From the NCBI GenBank assembly GCA_025201765.1, contig MU623414.1, forward strand, positions 114,909-178,908: a stretch of DNA of 64,000 bases, given 5' to 3'. The notes under the pieces were generated by a model, which worked only from the letters and a program-made list of their open reading frames with translations, was not told the DNA's origin and ran no database searches. The DNA is from Daldinia sp. FL1419. Its lineage: Eukaryota > Ascomycota > Sordariomycetes > Xylariales > Hypoxylaceae. A program made the translations under genes and the position numbers. Positions 57,202-64,000 of the stretch are shown piece by piece (position 1 is the stretch's first letter; each line of letters begins with the position of its first letter).

Positions 57202-59999
57202 ATGGCAGACGTAAGCGGCCCAGATCGCCCGGAACAGTACGCATACCCCGTAGCTGGGAACGTTTACTATAGGCCGAGGTCTTCAGAACGGAGACACCGC
57301 CCAACTCCGAGCCTACCCACCCCGCATATCCGACCACGCCAGCGTCGACCTCAGTCCATCCATATAGTATCATATCCCGCCGGTTATACACCTCCCGATT
57401 TAAGACCGCCACCCTTCGTCAAGTCAAAATCGTCTAAATTTAGGAAAGATAAAAATCGTAGAAGAGAATCCAAGAAGGAAGACGGAACTAATTACCCAAG
57501 TTCACCTCGGCGGGTAATTCAAAGAGTGTTGGAACCTTTAAAGCTCCACTTCTCGCAGTACGTGGCTGTGGACAATCCTACGCCTACTCTTCCTAGCGCT
57601 TCCGGCAATTCGAGACCAACTCCGAGACCGTGCACCCCTAATACTAGGCCTATTATCACACCTAATAATCTTCGTGTTCGACCTCAATCTATGTTTGCGT
57701 CTCCTTCTTCCACAGCACACTCAATGTTAGGCACATCCGTCATGGCAGCTCCCACTCAGTCACCACTGTTGGTGGCACCTTCGCATTCTTCGCATCGAAA
57801 TAGTATAATATCGGTGCGTTCGGCGAAAAGCATAATGAGCTCGGTAACCGAAGTGCCAAAACCGGTGGCAAGCGGGAGCGGAGTTTCGTGTTCCATCATC
57901 TTAGCGGAGCCAAACGTTTTTCTTACTGGGTTCGAACACGACGGCCAACCACGAAACGACGCAGCCAACTCTACGGCACTGTTGAGGGGTAAATTGCAAT
58001 TGAACGTATCTAAAAATGTCAAGATAAAGTCAATAACCCTCAAACTCCACGGCAGGGCTAGGACAGAATGGCCGGAAGGTATTCCACCATTGAAGGTTGA
58101 CCAGTTCGAGGAAGAATCGCTCAGGACTCAAGTGCTGGCCTTCTTCCATGCTGGACATGAGACGGGGGGAAACGAATTTGGAAATCAGTGCACGTATTCG
58201 ATTCGGGGTAACGCCGAGTGCGCCTCCGGTCGTCGGGGTGCATCTCCTTCCCAGTCGACAATTTCTCTAGCCTTGAAGAATAGGCCTACCGGCCACCTGA
58301 CAGCTCGTGATTATAAGCGACTGTCGCTTCAGTCTGTGCAAGCTCGTAGCTTCGGTAAGGGTGATACCCCTAACCCCAACATCGTGCAGCAGAAGACATA
58401 TAAAGTGTTTTATCCCGGTACCTACGAATACTCTTTCGAATTACCTATCGACCACCACCAGCTCGAAACTACAAAACTTCAATTCGGATCGGTTAAATGG
58501 GAACTCGAAGCGATAGTAGAGCGAGCAGGCGCCTTTAAACCTAACCTTCACGGCACCAAGGAAGTTTGCATCGTGCGCGTCCCAGACCAGCTATCCCTCG
58601 AAATGACGGAGCCCATATCTATCAGCAGGCAGTGGGAGGATCAGCTACATTACGACATAATGATATCGGGGAAATCCTTCCCCATCGGCACCAAGATCCC
58701 TATTGCTTTCAAATTGACGCCGTTGGCTAAGGTGCAGGTCCACAAACTAAAAGTGTTTGTGACCGAATCCGTCGAGTATTGGACTAATGACCGGCGGGTC
58801 ACTCGGAAGGATCCGGGACGGAAGATATTGCTGCTGGAGAAATCGGCGGGGAAGCCCCTAGATAAACAATTTGAAGCATCGGATGTAAGGGTTTTGAGCG
58901 GTGGTGAGTTGACACCAGAGCAGAGACACGAGGCACGCATTGCAGCACAACGACGGCGAAGCATAGAAGCGTCAAGAGCACACACGGTTCCGGGGCCACT
59001 TCCCGATCCTACAGACAATTTGCTAGGTGATCTAGATTTGGGCCTGGAGGCTTATTGGGGATCGACGGAGATCGAGATGAACGTCCAGATTCCAACTTGC
59101 GCGCAGATGGCCAAAGACAAAAGCTTGCGTCTACATCCCGACTGCAGTTGGAAGAATGTCAACGTATACCACTGGATTAAGGTATGTTTTATCATCCTCT
59201 ATGCTCTTTCCTGCGAGGGCCATCGTATTGCTGCGAGCATTTAATTAACCCCTCACAGATTGTCATGCGCATTTCTCGTCTCGATCCCGATGATCCTACG
59301 GGCAAGCGGCGCCGTCATTTCGAGATTAGCATCGACTCGCCTTTTACCGTCCTTAATTGTCGTGCTACGCAGGCTAACACTGCTCTACCGGAATATTCGG
59401 GCGCCGACCAGCCAATGTATCGACAGCAGGCAAGTTGTGGTTGTCCCGATGCCGAGATCCTTGCCACAAGCCCCAGTCCTGCGTCTAGCACAGGTACGAT
59501 ACCTTCTGTTGAAGCAGGTGTTAGCGTTTCCAGTGCCGAATCTACCGGAATTGTACCGCCTCCGGCCGCTCACGTGCAGCAGCACCCGGCGGCCGGCGCG
59601 CAGCCCGTGCAGAGACAGTCTAATGTTCCATCGGCGCCGCGGCCTATGCATCTCCTAAGATGCCCGAGTTTCAACCCTCCAGCATTCGACGACGATGAGC
59701 CGCCACCACCTATGCCTACACCACCGCCGCAATATGACGTTGTCGTCGGGACACCTAGTGTAGATGGTCTTGCCGACTATTTTACGAGGTTGGCTAGTTA
59801 TGACGATGGCGATTCAGATAGTGCAGATGAAGCAGCCGAGACGCCCAGCCGTCTCACGGAGCGGAGCGGACGGGTCAACGTTCCACATCCGAGGACACCG
59901 GGTGGTAGGATGGTCCCGAGCAGAAGCCTAGAGATTCAACGACCTGCTATACCTATGACATTAAACATGACCGGAGGCCTATCAGAGCGCAGAGGTTAA
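57202..59999 (+). CDS. Alpha-arrestin (ART/CreD-like trafficking adaptor)
   Basis: Two exons, 57202-59181 and 59259-59999, giving 906 residues; the 77-nt intron is phase 0, joining HWIK to IVMRISRLD. A basic, Pro-rich disordered extension (residues 1-220) precedes an arrestin-N domain (SCSIILAEPNVFLTGFEHDG, LRGKLQLNV, KIKSITLKLHGRARTEWP, YPGTYEYSFELPID) and an arrestin-C domain (LHYDIMISGKSFPIGTKIPIAFKLTPL, KVHKLKVFVTESVEYW). The C-terminal tail has PPPQY (about residues 815-819), the PY motif bound by Nedd4-type ubiquitin ligases (Rsp5/HulA), and LPEY, a second degenerate site. Such proteins bring the ligase to plasma-membrane transporters to trigger endocytosis; A. nidulans CreD is one example. 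The tail is Pro/Ser-rich and likely phosphorylated. Confidence 0.9.
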
Positions 60000-60899
60000 T
60001 GAGACCTTCGGTCATTCTATTCTCACTGAGATGATATACAACGCCGTATATCATTCAGTACTAATAACAGACCTTACGATTTTCGGATTTGATCCACAAT
60101 TACTATCATCGGTATTGGAGTATTGGATTGATACCCTAACAAGGCAAGTTGGGAAAAGCTTTATTTGGATTCTCGTTAGAGGCTTTCCGGGGATATTCAT
60201 TTTCAACGGGAAGGACATGAGTATGTTAATAGAATGCATTTCTAGCGGAAGAACGAAGCTGTACGACGCACATAATTGGTGACGAGATGGCGTTTGGTTG
60301 CATTATTAACAGAGGCATCGTTATTCCTAGACTAACTACTATTTATCTTATGACTTGGCCTGGGACTACATTGTGGTATATATCAGTATGAAGTAGTATT
60401 AAAAAGGACATCCCGTCTGTTCCGATTTTGGGTTTGCTTCGAGATTATCTTAATGTGCTATCATCGGACACCTATCATTGTAGACACTTCTTGGTCTTAC
60501 TAACATGACCGCGTTTTGGAAGAAAATGGGTTTCACATATACTCTTATTGACTGTGGATACGGCATACGCCAATTTACTGTGTTATTCTCGATACCATAT
60601 CGCCCCGGTCGCTATCTCTTGGAAGCGTGGACGAGTTCGAGTCGGGTGCTTCATCTTACGCGAGCGACGAAAGAGGCAATCTAGTCGCGCAGACGCCTAT
60701 CGAGTGATCGTCTAGATTCTTACCTAACGGAAGCATGGCATCACATTTCCATGGTTCGATTCTCAGGTCTACAGGACCTCGATGTACAAGACATATATTC
60801 AGATTTCTCGCGGGGCAGGGCTTCGTACAGCTACGTAATAACAAGCATGATTGCTACAACACTGATTATCACATTCGTTGCTACTGCTAACTATACGCC
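60000..60899. other. Intergenic with a possible gene fragment
   Basis: 3' side of the arrestin gene. At about 60566-60707 (+) one frame gives an acidic, serine-rich peptide (SVDEFESGASSYASDERGN...) ending in a normal stop and looking like the C-terminus of a protein, but no upstream exon was found. The frame at 60031-60282 is not supported. Confidence 0.4.
60566..60707 (+). pseudogene. Possible C-terminal gene fragment
   Basis: A 46-residue open stretch without a start codon, ending in the acidic/Ser-rich sequence GSVDEFESGASSYASDERGN and LVAQTPIE. The composition resembles a cytoplasmic tail, but I cannot name a parent. It may be a decayed remnant, as it lies close to the xylanase remnant, or a chance frame. 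Confidence 0.25.
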
Positions 60900-61131
60900 A
60901 TGCATATCTTTACGTCAACAGCTCTGCTCTTGAGCGCCTCAGGCGCCAAGGCACAATTAAATCAGCTTGCCAAAGCAGCCGGAAAGCTCTACTTTGGATC
61001 CGCAACTGATAATGGAGAAGGTTGCAACGCCTACGGCTACGACGGTCGAGACGAGCGTTAGACCTACTTCTACCCCGGGGGCCTGCACCGCGTCGAAGTG
61101 ACAGCAATCATCGGGATATTATGGATTATAT
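60900..61131 (+). pseudogene. Remnant of a secreted GH10 endo-xylanase (catalytic domain deleted)
   Basis: The ATG at 60900 opens a signal peptide (MHIFTSTALLLSASGAKA) followed directly by QLNQLAKAAGKLYFGSATDN, which is the conserved mature start of fungal glycoside hydrolase family 10 endo-beta-1,4-xylanases. The frame then leaves the family and stops at 61059-61061. In another frame, from about 61012 to 61101, the DNA reads as a Thr/Pro-rich linker (VATPTATTVETSVRPTSTPG) and ACTASK, like the linker and first residues of a C-terminal cellulose-binding CBM1. A TGA stands where CBM1 has Trp, and the following bases (to about 61131) fit a degraded CBM1 poorly. The roughly 300-residue catalytic barrel is missing. 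This looks like an internal deletion that joined the gene's two ends, followed by decay. No active enzyme can be made. Confidence 0.75.
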
Positions 61132-62251
61132 AAAGATTTGTGAGCGGCGCATATCGTAAGCCAAAACACTAATGTGCCGGAATCGGTCCTGGACGCATTG
61201 ACCTATTAAGCTATACGTATTCCCGGAAGATACCCGACTTGCTCAGGTACAAGATATTTATCCTTCCTCTTTCCGGGGATTTTACAAATTGCTTAGGTGT
61301 AGGATTGTTATAATAGCGACTCGGGGACCTTATTAATGGGGTACCTATCTTTTATGTTATTATGTAAATCAGCGGCCATTTAAGGTCGGCGTTTATTCAC
61401 CGGCGCGGCCTCAATATTATGCCGGAAGAGTGGGTACAACCTATTGCCGTGGACTCCGGGCTGGGTTTTTTTTTTTTTTTTAAATTATAATTTTTTTGGT
61501 TCTCGATGAGAGATACCAGGGTATATTGATCACGGTATCTACTACATAGCTGCCTAACGTCATTCTAAGCAGGGCATTGCTGCTACATTTCAGCATGTAA
61601 TGGATAACTAAGTCGATATCATTTCCAACGAAGGCTGTGTTGGAGGATGACGTAAGCACTCACTTATAAAATGGCTTTGGCCTTAAATACTAATCCTAAG
61701 AAACACAACAGCATTGTACTCCCCAATAGCTGCAAAGCTTACAAATCACGATAATGGGTCCCGACCGCTAAAGCCGGCTCTTTAGCTCTTTCAGGAGAAT
61801 TCAGCCACGCTCAATTGCCATTTCCGCATAAATTCCCATCGGAAGACCTGATTTCCTCACAAGTTGACTGACATTTTGGCGTTTTAGGGGCTAAACCCTC
61901 GGAGCAATACGACATTAGCTGCCCCCTGGAAGCCTTAACCCACTAATAGTTTAACGCGGCCAACCACTTCTTGGAAGACGGCAGAGGCGAAACCGGCCTG
62001 GAACATTCGGTTGATTAGCAAGGCCCGAAACCGATGCTTTGTTATGTTGGTCTCGATAACTATTGTATAACTAGGTAGTTATATAAAATTGAACTTTCCA
62101 AACTATCATCTTGGAATAGTTCATTAAGCTCCATAACTCGTTCGCCTCCCTTGCATCACTACCTCTGCACTACCACCACCTCTGCGCCCACTCCTTTAGA
62201 TCTCGTAACATCTCTTTTAACAGAAAGAAAAAGGAACAGAAGATAATCAAG
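61132..62251. other. Intergenic
   Basis: AT-rich spacer with a T15 tract at about 61467-61481. The last 150 bases before the OYE gene are C/T- and CTCACTACC-rich, like a strong fungal leader, and end in an A-rich context before the ATG. No gene seen. Confidence 0.4.
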
Positions 62252-63358
62252 ATGGCTCAATCGTCCCGTCTCTTCCAACCCCTAAAGGTGGGAAATGCAA
62301 CCCTCCAACATCGCCTGGTAATGGCGCCCCTAACCCGATTTCGCGCCAACGTAGAATACGTCCCCCTTCCCTTCGTGAAGGAATACTACGAGCAGCGCGC
62401 CTCTGTACCAGGAACCCTCCTCATCACCGAGGGAACCTTCATCACACAGAGAGCAGGAGGATATCTTAACGTCCCCGGGATCTGGTCCAAGGAGCAAATA
62501 TCGGCTTGGAAGGAGGTCACGGATGCCGTCCACGCGAAGGGCTCTTACATCTACGTGCAACTGTGGGCGTTGGGCCGCACTGCGAAGCCGGATGTTCTCG
62601 CAGCTAGTGGTGCCGATCTTGTTTCCGCCAGCCCCATACCCTTGGAAGGGGGAACAACCCCGAGAGAATTAACCGTCGACGAGATCCGCTCGTTCGTAGC
62701 AGATTACGCGCAAGCAGCTCGTAACGCGGTCGAGGCAGGCTTCGACGGCGTAGAAATCCACGGAGCGAACGGTTATCTAGTCGATCAGTTTATCCAGGAC
62801 GTGACGAACCACAGAACGGACCAGTACGGTGGCAGCATCGAAAACCGTGCTCGCTTCGCTGTCGAAGTCGCGAGCGCCATCTCGGAGGCCATCGGCGCTG
62901 AGAAAGTTGGCATTCGCATATCCCCTTGGTCCGTCTTCCAAGGGATGCGCATGGAGGACCCGGTCCCGCAGTTCACGTACCTAATCAAGGAGCTCAAGAA
63001 GCTCAAGCTGGCATATCTGCACGTCGTTCAGTCGTCCAAGGTCGAAGAGTACGCAAATCTCCAGGCCACGGAGAGGGTCGCATTTGTGGTTGACGCGTGG
63101 GATAACACGTCTCCCGTCTTCATCGCGGGTGGTCTCCGAGAGGATATTGCGAAGAAGATTGCAGATGAGCGATTCAAGGACAAGGAGGTTGCGTTGGTGT
63201 TTGGTCGGTATTTCATCTCGACGCCGGATTTGCCGTTCCGGATACAGAAGGGGTTGCCTTTGAACCCCTACGACCGCAGTACCTTCTACACCCCCGAAAG
63301 CAAGGAGGGTTATACGGACTACCCGTTTAGCGACGAATTCATCAAGGCGTCGGCATAG
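62252..63358 (+). CDS. Old Yellow Enzyme-family NADH:flavin oxidoreductase
   Basis: An intronless 368-residue protein. The beta/alpha-barrel start LFQPLKVGNATLQHRLVMAPLTRFRA is the classic OYE opening. The FMN- and substrate-site motifs follow: QLWALGRTA, VEIHGANGYLVDQF with the substrate-binding pair H170/N173 and the proton donor Y175, NHRTDQYGGSIENRARF, and near the C-terminus FIAGGL and ALVFGRYFIS. All key residues are intact, so an ene-reductase acting on alpha,beta-unsaturated carbonyls with NAD(P)H is expected. Fungal relatives act in ergot-alkaloid and other pathways or in stress responses; this gene shows no cluster partner nearby. Codon use is C-rich in the third position, which suggests good expression. 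Confidence 0.95.
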   Translation: MAQSSRLFQPLKVGNATLQHRLVMAPLTRFRANVEYVPLPFVKEYYEQRASVPGTLLITEGTFITQRAGGYLNVPGIWSKEQISAWKEVTDAVHAKGSYIYVQLWALGRTAKPDVLAASGADLVSASPIPLEGGTTPRELTVDEIRSFVADYAQAARNAVEAGFDGVEIHGANGYLVDQFIQDVTNHRTDQYGGSIENRARFAVEVASAISEAIGAEKVGIRISPWSVFQGMRMEDPVPQFTYLIKELKKLKLAYLHVVQSSKVEEYANLQATERVAFVVDAWDNTSPVFIAGGLREDIAKKIADERFKDKEVALVFGRYFISTPDLPFRIQKGLPLNPYDRSTFYTPESKEGYTDYPFSDEFIKASA

Positions 63359-63907
63359 TAGAGTCAGGCACCTACCAGAATAGTTTTAGACGGTCTAATA
63401 TATTATATACCTACCTCCTAAATACATGTTACCTAGCTTCTCGTAACTCAACACCCCAGCTACCACGCCGATGCCCATACGGGTTCTACAGTACCAGGAT
63501 ATCGATTTTCTAGATCTGAGCTTTGCAACGCACTGTGCATTAGGTAATTATTCCAGCCTCTACTTATTTCTTGTTGACCTCGATCGACACAGTGCTAATA
63601 TGTATCCCAACATACGGGGCCTCCGATTGGGTCGTCTTATATATCGCCTGAACGGTGCCCATCTGTTGACAGTGTGATAATGACTAATTGTATGGTTTAT
63701 ATACCATCAATCTATCCACCTTATTTCTTCTGCGACCCCATGCTTAAAGCACGGTATCTATTCTTAGACCTCTTGCTGACGCAGATCGCAGATAATACCA
63801 TCATATCTTTCGATGGCTGGGGAGGTAAGTAGCAGGCAATTTCGCTATATTCACCGTATGGTTGAGGCACTGACATGTGCAAATCCTTCTTTGCTCTCAA
63901 CAGCAGT
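63359..63907. other. Intergenic, right edge
   Basis: 3' side of the OYE gene. The frame at 63471-63677 lacks family features. It ends in the poly-G tract at the window edge. Confidence 0.4.

Positions 63908-63999
<92 letters not shown>
63908..63999. repeat. Homopolymer G92 tract at the window edge
   Basis: Ninety-two consecutive G followed by a single T at 64000. A pure G run this long is very unusual in a fungal genome. It may be a real unstable tract, or a sequencing or assembly artefact at or near a contig end. Confidence 0.95.

Positions 64000-64000
<1 letters not shown>

Noticed and set aside
60752..60764. GGTTCGATTCT, similar to a tRNA B box
   Set aside because: No A box at the right distance and no cloverleaf could be drawn.

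Overview
This window reads as the nuclear genome of a filamentous ascomycete, most likely a Sordariomycete and possibly a member of the Xylariales. The reasons are short introns (45-112 nt) with GTRNGT-like donors and YAG acceptors, monocistronic genes separated by AT-rich spacers, typical fungal families (NmrA-like, DUF1772, sedolisin, histidine acid phosphatase, alpha-arrestin) and intergenic DNA full of short palindromic TACCTAGGTA/GGTACC blocks. The placement is an inference from style; no rRNA or other marker gene is present. I found no tRNA, rRNA, CRISPR array or intact transposon.

Layout. 1.5-3.0 kb: a secreted protein made of two tandem copies of a six-cysteine domain. 3.3-17.7 kb: a run of redox and secreted/membrane genes: an NmrA-like reductase, a membrane-anchored SnoaL-like protein, a DUF1772 (anthrone-oxygenase-like) protein, a cytochrome P450, a salicylate-hydroxylase-type FAD monooxygenase, a four-span membrane protein and a sedolisin protease. 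No polyketide synthase, NRPS or terpene cyclase is seen, so if this is a pathway its core enzyme lies elsewhere. 19.5-24.0 kb: a SIRT5-like sirtuin, a histidine-acid-phosphatase-family protein with changed motifs, and an SR/GD-rich small membrane protein. 25.5-42.1 kb: housekeeping genes, namely a multi-BRCT Dpb11/Rad4/TopBP1 homologue, a large low-complexity protein, the Utp8 ribosome-biogenesis factor and, divergent from it, the Elg1/ATAD5 PCNA-unloader ATPase. 42.8-53.4 kb: an MFS (DHA2-type) exporter, a second SnoaL-like protein, a small secreted cysteine-rich protein and an FMO-type flavin monooxygenase. 57.2-63.4 kb: an alpha-arrestin, a decayed GH10 xylanase remnant and an Old Yellow Enzyme.

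All multi-exon models below were assembled by hand from reading frame, splice-site and family-motif continuity; exon phases were checked arithmetically. The most notable observations are the GH10-xylanase remnant at 60.9 kb (start and linker kept, catalytic domain lost), the intragenic duplication with a shared intron position at 1.5-3.0 kb, a P450 whose I-helix lacks the usual acidic residue, an acid-phosphatase-family protein without the canonical RHG and HD motifs, and long homopolymer tracts (40 T; 92 G at the window edge).
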